Source: Clostridia bacterium (GTDB taxonomy: Bacteria; Bacillota; Clostridia; Christensenellales; Aristaeellaceae). Taken from it: DNA of 64,000 nucleotides. The stretch lies in contig JAFXCE010000031.1 in the NCBI GenBank assembly GCA_017521565.1, positions 62,001-126,000 on the forward strand. Reading direction: 5' to 3'. The notes under the pieces are model-generated. The model ran no database searches and was not told where the DNA came from. It was given only the letters and a program-made list of their open reading frames with translations. Below are positions 34,879 to 43,537 of the stretch, one piece after another. Position numbers and translations under genes: made by a program. How positions within the stretch are numbered: the stretch's first letter is position 1; every line of letters begins with the position of its first letter.

Positions 34879-35769
34879 TTACTCCTTCACGCCGCCGACA
34901 TTGACGCCCTTGGCAAAGTATTTCTGGATAAAAGGATAAATGATCAGGATCGGTACGATGGAGCAGACAATCAGCGCATAGATGACGGAATCGGAAGCGT
35001 ACACCTCGTTCCAGCCCGCCATCGCCTCAGGATCCGTGAATTCCTCCAGCTTAAGGCGGATAAACACCTGCAGCGGATGCTCGTTGGAATTGGAAATCAT
35101 CTGCCTTGCCCAGAAGTAGCCGTTCCAGCGCGAAATGGCGAAGAACAGCGCAACCGTCGCAATGGTAGATTTGCACATCGGGATATAGACCTTGCCCAGC
35201 ACCTGAAACTCTGTTGCGCCGTCGACAATGGCTGCCTCCTCAATCTCGCCCGGAACACCCTCGAAGGCATTGCGCAGAAGGATGATATTCATCGCTGCCA
35301 TGCCCATGGCGATAACGACCAGCCATTTATCGTCCGTAATGCCTACGGAATTAAACACAGCCTTGGTATCCAGATAATTCAGATACTGCGGAACGATGCC
35401 CGCGGAAAAAAGCATGGTAAAGACAAGAAAGAAGTTGAAGAAGCGCCTGAAGAGCAATCTCTTTTTGGAGAGCGCATATGCGCCAAGGATCGCCACAAAC
35501 AGCGCCCAGACGGTGCCGTAGAACGTGAGGAACAGCGTATTGGAGTAGGCATTCCAGAACATATTGTCATTAAACATGCGTCCGAACGCCTCGAACTGGA
35601 CATCCTTCGGAAAGAGAATGATTTCGCCGTAGTTGACCGCATGCTCGCCGCTGATGGACGCAGAAATCGCATACAGGAACGGATACAGGCACAACAGAGA
35701 GAATATGCACAAAAGCGTGTAGCTGACGACCCGGAAGATCATCTCGGAGGTTTCAAGCTTTCTTTTCAT
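34879..35769 (-). CDS. ABC permease, LplC/MalG type
   Basis: A 296-residue inner-membrane subunit with six hydrophobic segments and the EAA loop 'EEAAIVDGATEFQVLGKVYIP' that docks on the ATPase. The ATG at 35769 follows GGAGGG; the frame extends upstream but overlaps the partner permease. It forms the heteromer with the next gene. Confidence 0.92.
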   Translation of the reverse strand: MKRKLETSEMIFRVVSYTLLCIFSLLCLYPFLYAISASISGEHAVNYGEIILFPKDVQFEAFGRMFNDNMFWNAYSNTLFLTFYGTVWALFVAILGAYALSKKRLLFRRFFNFFLVFTMLFSAGIVPQYLNYLDTKAVFNSVGITDDKWLVVIAMGMAAMNIILLRNAFEGVPGEIEEAAIVDGATEFQVLGKVYIPMCKSTIATVALFFAISRWNGYFWARQMISNSNEHPLQVFIRLKLEEFTDPEAMAGWNEVYASDSVIYALIVCSIVPILIIYPFIQKYFAKGVNVGGVKE

Positions 35770-35782
35770 GACGCTTCCCTCC

Positions 35783-36835
35783 TTAATACAGCGATGTGTC
35801 GGACGCCTTGCGGGCAATCGTGTTAGCGCTGATAACCAGCAGCATGCCGATGACATTATTCATCATCTCGGCTGCCGCAGCAAGGCCCTTCTGCGCGCCT
35901 TCAAGGCCATAGCGATTGGCGAATGTAGAGACCACGTCTGCCGTCACATAGGTATTGGTGTTATAAAGCAGGAGTACCTTTTCATAACCGATATTGAGCA
36001 GAGAACCGATGCGCGTGATCAGCATGATGACGATCGTAGAGAGGATGCTGGGCAGGACGACGTAGCGCATCTGCGCCATCTTGCCTGCGCCGTCGATCTG
36101 CGCCGCCTCATAGCTGGTCGGCGAGATCGCAATAATCGCTGCAAAATACACGATGCTGTCATAACCCGCCCCCTCCCAGATGCCGGAAATCTGGTAGATT
36201 GCGCGGAAAAAGTCGGGGTTGTTAAGCAGACCCGCGTTGGCAACCTCCTCAGAAATCAAGCCCAGGGACGTAAGCGCCCGGCTGATGATGCCCATGCTGG
36301 TGGTCAGCGAGCCCTGCTTGACGAGCATCATCACCAGCGAAGTCATGATGACCGTGGACATGAACTTGGGCAGATAGGTCAGCACCTGACAGGTGCTGCG
36401 CACGATATTGGAGCGGATCTCATTGAAAAACAGAGCCAGGATGATCGGCATCGGGAAGCCGAAGAGCAAGCCATAGAAACTCAGCAGGAACGTATTGCGC
36501 AGCGCACGCCAGAACTCGGTAGACATACTGTCCCCGCCGACAAGCAGACGCTTGAAATACGAGAAGCCGGAGAAAAGCTGCTCAGAGACCGGGAGAACCT
36601 CGTCGGGAACCTTAAAGCACCCCAGCAGCTCATACATCGGCAGATAGCGCCAGAACAGAAAAACCAGCAGCATGGGCACCAGCATCAGATAAAGACGCCA
36701 ATCCCGGAGAATCGTCATGCCTACATGGCGCCACGCGTGCTTTTCCACATCATCGCGCACAGCCTGCTCGGGATTCTCCCTATACCCGCCGGAAGCTTCA
36801 TCATAAATCAGATAATCCGCCGCTTTCGGTTTCAC
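35783..36835 (-). CDS. ABC permease, LplB/MalF type
   Basis: A 350-residue membrane subunit. The first 45 residues are polar, then six or seven hydrophobic segments follow with the EAA loop 'EAAQIDGAGKMAQMRYVVLP'. It starts with GTG, which overlaps the stop of the upstream membrane gene, and AGGAGG lies eight bases before. Partner of the LplC-like permease. Confidence 0.92.
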   Translation of the reverse strand: MKPKAADYLIYDEASGGYRENPEQAVRDDVEKHAWRHVGMTILRDWRLYLMLVPMLLVFLFWRYLPMYELLGCFKVPDEVLPVSEQLFSGFSYFKRLLVGGDSMSTEFWRALRNTFLLSFYGLLFGFPMPIILALFFNEIRSNIVRSTCQVLTYLPKFMSTVIMTSLVMMLVKQGSLTTSMGIISRALTSLGLISEEVANAGLLNNPDFFRAIYQISGIWEGAGYDSIVYFAAIIAISPTSYEAAQIDGAGKMAQMRYVVLPSILSTIVIMLITRIGSLLNIGYEKVLLLYNTNTYVTADVVSTFANRYGLEGAQKGLAAAAEMMNNVIGMLLVISANTIARKASDTSLY

Positions 36836-37407
36836 TTGCGAATTCCTCCTGTCCTGAGCATTTCTTCATGGACCCTTGTAAGATAGTGCTTTTGTTCTTC
36901 CAGCATACCGTCCAGCCGCCTGCATATCCAGACAATCAACACGGAAAACAGAAGGGAGAGCACATCCGTCGTGATAAAACCCGCACACACGTAAGCGGAC
37001 ATGCCACACAGCCATGCCGCAGCCGCACGCCCGGTCTGCATCAGCAGCGCCGCTGCCGCTCCATACGCCATAGCAAGCAGAACATGCTCATGCAAAACCC
37101 GCCAGGTCAGCCGCTTCAGCACGGGCAGTAAAACAAGACACAGCAGATTGCCCGTACAGTAGATCAAAACCTGTACCGGCTGCGCGCCAGAGGCGATACA
37201 CAGCGTCAGCGCACCCGCCAAAGCAGGAAAGGCCGCATACGCGCCCCAGCGAACCAACACCACAGCAGTAATCGCCGGGGTCAGGCTCAGCATATACGGT
37301 TCATGCGGAAACCAGCTTCCGGATGCCAGCACAATCAGCGCTTCACAGATGCACATCATCACGGTAAACATGCACAAATCCATCATCCGATACCGTTTGA
37401 AGGTCAT
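36832..37407 (-). CDS. Integral membrane protein at the head of the pectin operon (ECF S-component-like)
   Basis: 191 residues with six hydrophobic segments and a basic start (MTFKRYRMMDLCMF). The compact six-helix layout is reminiscent of ECF-type substrate-binding components, but no substrate motif is seen, so the name is tentative. The ATG at 37407 has AAGGG six bases before; an earlier ATG lies too close to that site. It is the first gene of the minus-strand pectin operon. Confidence 0.65.
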   Translation of the reverse strand: MTFKRYRMMDLCMFTVMMCICEALIVLASGSWFPHEPYMLSLTPAITAVVLVRWGAYAAFPALAGALTLCIASGAQPVQVLIYCTGNLLCLVLLPVLKRLTWRVLHEHVLLAMAYGAAAALLMQTGRAAAAWLCGMSAYVCAGFITTDVLSLLFSVLIVWICRRLDGMLEEQKHYLTRVHEEMLRTGGIRK

Positions 37408-37631
37408 CCGCATCCCTTTCTTTCCATCTATTTTCCGCCCGAAGCACGCCAACAGCAGTAAATACTCCCAATTATTCTATCTATAATTCTACTATTTTTT
37501 ATACTGCGCGTACATAACAAAAACAAAACAGTTTATGCACAAAACCGACTTTTCTATATTCCATTCATCCCATTTTCCTCAAAATATGATATATAGTATT
37601 TACGAATCAAAATATATAGGAGAGTGCGATT

Positions 37632-38498
37632 ATGGCAGTATCCATCACGCTGGATCCCACAGATAACCTGCAGCAGGCCATCGACCGCGCAGCACCCGGA
37701 AGCACCATACACCTCCAGCCCGGCGTCTATCGGCAAAAAACCGTGATTCGCACACCCAATCTTCAAATCGAAGGCGCCGGTGCCGAGAACACCATTCTGG
37801 TATGGGATGATTATGCCAACAAAATCCACGCCGATGGTCAGGCATATAACACATTCCGCACCTATACCCTGGCAATCTGCGCAGACGGCATTACGATGCG
37901 GAATCTGTCCGTCGTCAATGATGCATTGAATCCGAAAGAAAAGGGACAGGAAGTCGCGCTTTCCGTACTGGGCGATCGATTCTTCATGGAGAACTGCCGG
38001 CTTTCTTCTACGCAGGATACGCTGTTTACCGGGCCGCTTCCCCCCGATCTGATTGATCGCTATCGTGGTTTTCTGGCAGATGAACTGCGCGTCCCCGGTC
38101 CTTTCCGCCAGCGTTACATGAACTGCCTCATTGAGGGCTCTGTCGACTTCATCTTCGGCTGCGCAGACGCTGTATTTGAACGCTGCGAAATCCGCTCTGT
38201 CTATGACGGCCGCCAAGTCGGATATGTGGCTGCGCCCGCGCATGCGCTTGCTCAATCGAAGGGGCTTCATTTTCGTAACTGTCGTTTTACATGCGAGCCA
38301 GAAATCCTCCCATGCAGCATTTATCTGGCCAGGCCATGGCGCGATTATGGCATCGCTGTTTTTGAAAACTGTCAGTATGGACCCCACATTGCTCCGGAAG
38401 GCTTTGATAAATGGAACGATACGAATCGGGATAAAACAGCGCGGTTTTATGAACATCCTGCCCTTCGCGAACGCGTTTCATGGGTTCGCCCATTCTGA
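37632..38498 (+). CDS. Pectinesterase (CE8)
   Basis: Removes methyl esters from pectin so that the polygalacturonase and lyases can act. The 288-residue protein is a parallel beta-helix with CE8 motifs: 'STQDTLFTG', 'GSVDFIFGCADAVFE' with the catalytic Asp, and 'LARPWRDYG'. No signal peptide is seen, so it probably works on imported oligogalacturonides. AGGAGAG before the ATG. It is divergent from the pectin operon. Confidence 0.93.
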   Translation: MAVSITLDPTDNLQQAIDRAAPGSTIHLQPGVYRQKTVIRTPNLQIEGAGAENTILVWDDYANKIHADGQAYNTFRTYTLAICADGITMRNLSVVNDALNPKEKGQEVALSVLGDRFFMENCRLSSTQDTLFTGPLPPDLIDRYRGFLADELRVPGPFRQRYMNCLIEGSVDFIFGCADAVFERCEIRSVYDGRQVGYVAAPAHALAQSKGLHFRNCRFTCEPEILPCSIYLARPWRDYGIAVFENCQYGPHIAPEGFDKWNDTNRDKTARFYEHPALRERVSWVRPF

Positions 38499-38522
38499 TT
38501 CCCGCAGTTCAGCGGTAAACCG

Positions 38523-38551
38523 AAAGCCACCGGTCATTCCGGTGGCTTTTG
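38523..38551 (+). terminator. Terminator of the pectinesterase gene
   Basis: AAAGCCACCGG pairs with CCGGTGGCTTT over a 5-base loop, followed by a short T-rich tail. It is also usable in reverse for the convergent small gene. Confidence 0.75.
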
Positions 38552-38587
38552 CGCTTTGATTGTCCTATCAACCCGTATTCTCCCGTA

Positions 38588-38938
38588 TCATTCCGCCTCC
38601 TGTTTCATTGAACTGCCTACACATTTTCCGTCCGGCGCGATTTCTATGCACCCGATATCCTCGCCGCAGACAAACAGGCGCAGCCGCACCCCTGGCGCAG
38701 CGCGAAGAATCCGCTCTGCATGCTCAAGATCTGCTTCATACGGCGAAATCTGCCCCTCCGGGTGATTGCTGATCAGCCAGATTTCCCTTGCATTTTCCGG
38801 TACATGCATATAAGCCGCACCAAATTCCGTATCGAACATCCGCATGCTGCAGACCCTCTGCGTTTCTCCAATGCCGACCACCGCGCTCACCCGATAGAAT
38901 ACATGGGTCAGCATCTGCTCTGCAATCTGCCTGAACAT
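38588..38938 (-). CDS. Hypothetical protein with a JAB/MPN-like motif
   Basis: A 116-residue protein. Its middle 'ISNHPEGQISPYEADLEHAERI' resembles the 'HNHPSGDPTPSxxD' segment of RadC/JAB proteins, but the first metal His is Ser, so it may be catalytically dead. The C-terminal 'CGEDIGCIEIAPDG' fits the beta strands that follow in that fold. GGAAGG precedes the ATG. The fold suggestion is inference from a short motif. Confidence 0.55.
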   Translation of the reverse strand: MFRQIAEQMLTHVFYRVSAVVGIGETQRVCSMRMFDTEFGAAYMHVPENAREIWLISNHPEGQISPYEADLEHAERILRAAPGVRLRLFVCGEDIGCIEIAPDGKCVGSSMKQEAE

Positions 38939-39017
38939 GACGTCGCCTTCCTTCTTTTGTGCTGTGCAATGCCATTATAAGGCCATCGCCGGTCGCAAGC
39001 CACCAACCACAGGAAGG

Positions 39018-39052
39018 AAAACGGCCGGAACCTTTTCAGGCTCCGGCCGTTT
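39018..39052 (-). terminator. Terminator of the DnaJ/DUF5685 transcript
   Basis: On the minus strand ACGGCCGGA pairs with TCCGGCCGT and is followed by TTTTCC. It sits 12 bases past the DnaJ stop. Confidence 0.75.
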
Positions 39053-39063
39053 GATCTACAGTT

Positions 39064-39834
39064 TTAGATGCAGCAGCACAGCGGATAATAGAACATCCTG
39101 CCTCCGCTGCAGCAGGTACAGCACATCTGCAGCAGCATAAACTGACAGCACAGGTTCATATGCGGCCCGGACTGTCTGCCGTAGCTCGTGCCGCGCTGGC
39201 TATACCACGCGCCGCCGCTCTGCAGCTGGCTGAGCAGCTGCTGATACTGCATGTTGCCCGGCTCCATGGATACCGCCTGCCTTGCGTATTCCATCGCCTG
39301 CGCATTGTTATGCAGGCCAGCCTGCGCCAGCGCGCTCAGATAATACCAGCGCGCATTGCGCTTGCCCGCAGGCACGGAATTGAGCGCATTTAGCGCCTCG
39401 GCATAGTGCCCCGTATCGATGTAGTTCTTCGCCGCGCGCATCTCGATCACGGTATCCTGCTCCTGCTGATAACCGTACTGCTGATAGCCTCGCTGCTGGC
39501 CATAGCCATATGCTCCGCCAAAGAACTGCGCAAACGGGTCGTCGTCGTAGCCGCCCTGCCCGCCGTAGCCATAGCCGCCGTAACCGCCCGGCCGCTGCTG
39601 CTGGCTGCCGCCGTTATAGCCGCTGCCTGCGCGCGTGCCGCCGCCCTGCCGCCTATGCATGATTTCCTCATACGCCTGCTGGACTTCCATAAACCTTTTC
39701 TCGGCCTGCGCCGCATCCGGCTTGCCTACATTGGCATCCGGATGGTATTTTTTACAGAGCTGGCGGTATGCTTTTTTTACCTCGTCGTCTGTCGCCGTCG
39801 GCGCGACGCCCAGCACCTGATACGGATCTGTCAT
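39064..39834 (-). CDS. J-domain protein with TPR-like region and Cys-rich tail
   Basis: Residues 2-62 are a J domain with an intact HPD ([10 protein letters not shown]), so it should stimulate a DnaK-type chaperone. A Gly/Tyr/Gln-rich linker follows (residues 68-125), then two TPR-like helices ('[27 protein letters not shown]'), and the last 35 residues are Cys-rich ([17 protein letters not shown] ... CCCI). The tail could bind metal or sit at a membrane. It overlaps the stop of the DUF5685 gene by 4 bases, a pairing I recall from Clostridia. Confidence 0.88.
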   Translation of the reverse strand: MTDPYQVLGVAPTATDDEVKKAYRQLCKKYHPDANVGKPDAAQAEKRFMEVQQAYEEIMHRRQGGGTRAGSGYNGGSQQQRPGGYGGYGYGGQGGYDDDPFAQFFGGAYGYGQQRGYQQYGYQQEQDTVIEMRAAKNYIDTGHYAEALNALNSVPAGKRNARWYYLSALAQAGLHNNAQAMEYARQAVSMEPGNMQYQQLLSQLQSGGAWYSQRGTSYGRQSGPHMNLCCQFMLLQMCCTCCSGGRMFYYPLCCCI

Positions 39835-40667
39835 TGCTCTTTCTTCGCCTTTCTTCGCTCGGTTGCATTCTCAAATCTCAGCCAGATACCCGAATACAGA
39901 ATATTGCGCATGATTTCTGCATCCTCAAGCAGCGGCAGCCGCTCAAACGCCATCGCTGCGCGGGCCATCATATCCGAAAGCATCTGTTCGCAATCCGCCG
40001 CGAAATGCTCGCTTTCGCTTCTTGCGATCAGCGGGTTATAGTTTTTCTTTTTGATATCGCGTTCAATATCCTCGTAGCAATCGCACAGATAGATGAACTT
40101 ACCCAGATAATACCCGAGTTCGCGCAGGTCGCGCGCATAAACATCCTCGCGCATGACGTAAAGCTCCGCCAGCATTTCGCCGGTCAGGTTCGCCGCAACG
40201 TCAAGATTCTGGTCGTTCTTCGCCTCTACCTCGTGCAGCGTGCGCACATAGCGCTCCACCGCCTCTTTCTGCCGCGGAAGCCGCTCGCCTGCCCGCACAG
40301 CCGCCCTTTTAAGAAGGGCGCTCGCCGCCAGCTTGTCCGCGCGCTTTTCGTCATCCCACCCGTCGCGCAGATCATAATAGGATACCAGCGCGCTCAAGTC
40401 GGCGCAGTAATCAATCGCCTCGTTTGAAAGCATCAGCCGCTTCCCAACGGGATGAAGCGCACAGCGATGCATCCCGCTTTCCGTCTCCGGCTCATACAGC
40501 GAAGTATGCAGCAGCGCAAGGAAGGTCATTTCATAGCTCAGCGCCATGCGGCAAACGCTGCCGCAGCGGCTGCCGATCGCACGGCAAAGCCCGCAGTAGT
40601 ATCCGCGATAGCGGTCAAACTCGCGGAATTTCATTTCGTCCTTGCGAAATGTCATTACGCCCAGCAA
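39831..40667 (-). CDS. DUF5685 family protein
   Basis: A 278-residue soluble helical protein. The early '[16 protein letters not shown]' with CxxC, '[12 protein letters not shown]' and '[29 protein letters not shown]' match DUF5685, whose role is unknown. The last of these recalls the metal-binding helices of isoprenoid synthases, but that link is speculative. I take TTG at 40667 as the start: GGGAGG lies seven bases before it and the resulting 'MLGVM' matches the family start 'MFGY'. It is translationally coupled to dnaJ. Confidence 0.8.
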   Translation of the reverse strand: MLGVMTFRKDEMKFREFDRYRGYYCGLCRAIGSRCGSVCRMALSYEMTFLALLHTSLYEPETESGMHRCALHPVGKRLMLSNEAIDYCADLSALVSYYDLRDGWDDEKRADKLAASALLKRAAVRAGERLPRQKEAVERYVRTLHEVEAKNDQNLDVAANLTGEMLAELYVMREDVYARDLRELGYYLGKFIYLCDCYEDIERDIKKKNYNPLIARSESEHFAADCEQMLSDMMARAAMAFERLPLLEDAEIMRNILYSGIWLRFENATERRKAKKEQ

Positions 40668-40766
40668 TGCGTTCCCTCCCTTCGTCCCATCCATATACGG
40701 GAAGCATTATAGCATACGCTCCGCACCAGTGCCAAGATCTGTCTGTCCAAATGTCGTTTTGTCTGC

Positions 40767-41603
40767 TTATTTCCTGCGCAGGGGCAGCGTAACGAAATAC
40801 ACCACTGCACACAGCAGCACAACCGCTGCTCCTGCGGAGGTATTCAGATAGTAGGAAAGCACGAGGCCCGCCACGCAGCATACAAGGGAGATCAGCACCG
40901 CAGCGCGCATATACGCCGCAGCATTTTTCGCAATATTGCGCGAAGCTGCCGCAGGAAGAATCAGCAGAGAATTGATCAGCATCACGCCCACCCAGCGGAT
41001 GGAAACCATCACCGCGACGGCGACGAGAATTGTAAATGCGTATTCCGTCATGCGCGAGCGAATACCCCGGCTGCGCGCCAGCGGAGAATTGACGCTGGTG
41101 AGCATCAGCGGATTAAACAGCGCCAGCCAGATTCCCGCCGTCACGATCAGCGTGACCAGCAGCGCAAGCAGATCGCCCTGCGTAACGGAAAGCACATCGC
41201 CAACCAGCACGGAGGAATACTTGGCAAACGCGCCGCCGCGCGAGAGCACGACGAGGCCCAGCGCAATGGACGTAGAGGAAAACACGCTGATGATCGTGTC
41301 CGCGCTCATCTTGGAGTTGTGCTTGACAAACGTGATCAGCACGGCCCAGAGCACGCCAAAGAGCAGCATGGCCGCCATCTGATTCTCCCAGCCAAGCACA
41401 ACGCCGATGGCAATACCGGTCAGCGCGCTGTGTCCCAGTGCATCCGAAAAGAACGCCATCTTATTATCCACCGCCATTGTACCCAGCAAACCGAAGAGCG
41501 GCGCAATGAGCAGCATGGCCAGCAGCGCATTTTTCATAAACGTATAGTGCAGCCATTCAAAGGGGAGCAGCACATCCATGACCGCATAAAGCGACTCCAT
41601 CAT
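40767..41603 (-). CDS. znuB: Zinc ABC transporter permease ZnuB
   Basis: A 278-residue ABC-3 family permease with about eight hydrophobic segments and the family's 'DALGHSALTGIAIG' loop near residue 65. It forms the channel of a zinc (or manganese) importer. It starts four bases inside the end of znuC, in the order znuA-znuC-znuB. Confidence 0.93.
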   Translation of the reverse strand: MMESLYAVMDVLLPFEWLHYTFMKNALLAMLLIAPLFGLLGTMAVDNKMAFFSDALGHSALTGIAIGVVLGWENQMAAMLLFGVLWAVLITFVKHNSKMSADTIISVFSSTSIALGLVVLSRGGAFAKYSSVLVGDVLSVTQGDLLALLVTLIVTAGIWLALFNPLMLTSVNSPLARSRGIRSRMTEYAFTILVAVAVMVSIRWVGVMLINSLLILPAAASRNIAKNAAAYMRAAVLISLVCCVAGLVLSYYLNTSAGAAVVLLCAVVYFVTLPLRRK

Positions 41604-42439
41604 GCGCGCCCTCCTTTCGCATAGAACACCTGCTCGAATTCCGGCGAATCAAACACAACCTCCGGAGAGCCCTGCTTGACGACCGTGCCCTGCATCAGCA
41701 CAACGCGGTCCGCATACCGCTCCACAACCCCAAGATCATGCGAGACCAGCAAAATCGCCATATGATTCTTGTGCTTGAGCTCATCAACTGTCTGATAAAA
41801 CGTTTCAAGACCGTTCTGATCCACGCCCGAAACCGGCTCGTCAAGGATCAGCAGATCCGGCTGGGGTGTCAATGCGAGCGCAAGCAGCACCCGCTGCAGT
41901 TCTCCGCCGGAGAGCGCGCCCAGCGCCCTGCCCGCAAGCGCCTCGCAGTGCGTTCTCGTAAGCGCGGCGATGACCCTTTCCCGCGTCTTGCGGGACACGC
42001 CCAGAAACACAGGACGGCGGGAAAGCGCGCCCGCCATGAAATCCATCACCGTCACCGGCGTGGATCGGTCAAACTCCAGCTGTTGGGGCACATAGCCCGT
42101 GCGCAGCTCCGCCGCCGGCCTTCCGTCGCTGGTCAGATGACGAATGGTTCCCTTATATTCCAGCTGGCCCAGCAGCGCACGCAGCAGCGTCGTCTTGCCC
42201 GCGCCATTGGTGCCAATCAGCGCCGTCAGTTCGCCGCAATGGATATGCAGGCTCACATCCTTGAGCGGCATCTGCGCGCCGAAGGAAACCGTCAGCTTAT
42301 CCACCTCGATGCGGCAGAGCTTGCAATCCGCATCCGGGCCGGAAAGCGGATGCGGGCAGTGTCCATGCGGCTTCTCCCGCTGCATCCGGTCGTCAATGGC
42401 ATACTGACTCTTGCGCAGCGGCTTGATTTTTTCCATCAT
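41600..42439 (-). CDS. znuC: Zinc ABC transporter ATPase ZnuC with Cys/His-rich N-terminal extension
   Basis: A 279-residue ATPase with GTNGAGKTT, LSGGELQRV and LLILDEPVSGVD. Ahead of the ABC domain lies an extra segment of about 43 residues that holds His25-Gly-His27-Cys28-Pro-His30 and CKLC (39-42), a likely metal-binding cluster that ordinary ZnuC proteins lack. It could sense or hand over zinc, which is inference. Start overlaps the znuA stop. Confidence 0.9.
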   Translation of the reverse strand: MMEKIKPLRKSQYAIDDRMQREKPHGHCPHPLSGPDADCKLCRIEVDKLTVSFGAQMPLKDVSLHIHCGELTALIGTNGAGKTTLLRALLGQLEYKGTIRHLTSDGRPAAELRTGYVPQQLEFDRSTPVTVMDFMAGALSRRPVFLGVSRKTRERVIAALTRTHCEALAGRALGALSGGELQRVLLALALTPQPDLLILDEPVSGVDQNGLETFYQTVDELKHKNHMAILLVSHDLGVVERYADRVVLMQGTVVKQGSPEVVFDSPEFEQVFYAKGGRA

Positions 42440-43350
42440 TTCGTGAGTGCCTCCGTCAGCACGCGGGCGTTCTCCCGCATGATGCTCTCATAGCTTTCCA
42501 TGCTTCCATCGCCAGAAACCACCGGATCAAGCGTCCACACGGACGCACCGGTTTCCCTCGCAATCGTATCGGCAGATTTGGTGGGATACTGCGGCTCGAC
42601 AAACAGCGCCTTCACGCCCAGATCGAGCACCAGATCACAGGTCTTTGCAATGTCCCTTGTACTCGGCTCTTCGCCGGAATTCTGCGAAATCACGCCTGCG
42701 ACATGCAGACCGTATGCATCCGCAAAATACGTAAACGCCTCGTGAAAGGTGATGATTTCGCTTCCTTCAAACGGCGCAAGCCCGGCGGAAATCTCCCCGT
42801 CAAGCGCAGCGAGACGCGCAATATACGCCTCAGCATTGCGCTGATATGCCGCCGCATTTTCACTGTCTGCGGCGGAAAGCCCGTCTGCGATGTTCTGCAC
42901 CTGCTTCATTGCAAGCTCCACATCCAGCCAGACATGCGCATTGAGCGCCTCCTGCGCATGATCGTGTGCATGATCATGACCGTGCCCGTCATCCCCGCAG
43001 AGCATCTCAATGCCCTCGCCAGCGTTGATGACGGGCAGATCGCTGCGCATGGCGATGACCTTATCCATGAACTGTTCCATGCCGCCGCCATTGATGACCA
43101 GTGCATCTGCCTCTTCGATCGTGACCATGTCACGCGTAAGCAGCTGATAATCGTGCAGGCATCCCGCGTTTTCGGACGCGAGATTCACCACCCGTACGCC
43201 AGGCACATCCTTCGCTATGTTCTGCGTGAACACATACATCGGATAGAACGAGGCGACGATCACCCTGTCCTGCGCGGCGCCGCCCGCGGGCACACATCCG
43301 CCCAGCAGCATGCAAAGCAGCAGCAGTGCTGCGCATATGTTTACTCTCAT
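42436..43350 (-). CDS. znuA: Zinc ABC transporter substrate-binding lipoprotein ZnuA
   Basis: A 304-residue cluster A-I binding lipoprotein. Signal peptide ends in LLGGC, a proper lipobox (Cys19). Zinc ligands are expected in the His-rich loop GHGHDHAHDHAQE (about residues 128-140), in 'AHVWLD' and in 'ITFHEAFTYFA'. The His loop and context favour zinc over manganese. It is first in the operon. No clear Zur operator was seen. Confidence 0.93.
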   Translation of the reverse strand: MRVNICAALLLLCMLLGGCVPAGGAAQDRVIVASFYPMYVFTQNIAKDVPGVRVVNLASENAGCLHDYQLLTRDMVTIEEADALVINGGGMEQFMDKVIAMRSDLPVINAGEGIEMLCGDDGHGHDHAHDHAQEALNAHVWLDVELAMKQVQNIADGLSAADSENAAAYQRNAEAYIARLAALDGEISAGLAPFEGSEIITFHEAFTYFADAYGLHVAGVISQNSGEEPSTRDIAKTCDLVLDLGVKALFVEPQYPTKSADTIARETGASVWTLDPVVSGDGSMESYESIMRENARVLTEALTK

Positions 43351-43391
43351 CTATGATCCAATCCTTTCAGAAACCGTACAGGTTTTAAATA

Positions 43392-43421
43392 AGCATAACC
43401 AACCAATTATATAAATTTCAA
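43392..43421 (-). promoter_or_regulatory. Promoter of the znu operon
   Basis: On the minus strand TTGAAA (43416-43421) and TATGCT (43392-43397) are 18 bases apart, 42 bases before the znuA ATG. The AT-rich area around it is where a Zur site would be expected, but no palindrome is obvious. Confidence 0.55.
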
Positions 43422-43478
43422 TGCTGTTTTCCTTTTTCCTGCTTTCTTTTCCTCCTTTTTCTCCCACGTGCCTCTTCA

Positions 43479-43507
43479 TTGTATTTTATCGCTGTTTGTG
43501 GTATTAT
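43479..43507 (+). promoter_or_regulatory. Promoter of polA
   Basis: TTGTAT (43479-43484) and TATTAT (43502-43507) are 17 bases apart, 30 bases before the polA ATG. Confidence 0.6.
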
Positions 43508-43537
43508 AAGTATATATGTCCATTTGAGGTATAGCCT

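Noticed and set aside
32668-35826. A 1052-codon open frame on the plus strand
   Set aside because: It lies opposite the binding-protein and permease genes, whose signal peptide, EAA loops and SD sites are clear. High GC and biased codons create long antisense frames.
43351-43537. Zur operator in front of znuA
   Set aside because: The region is AT-rich but no inverted repeat of Zur type could be read.
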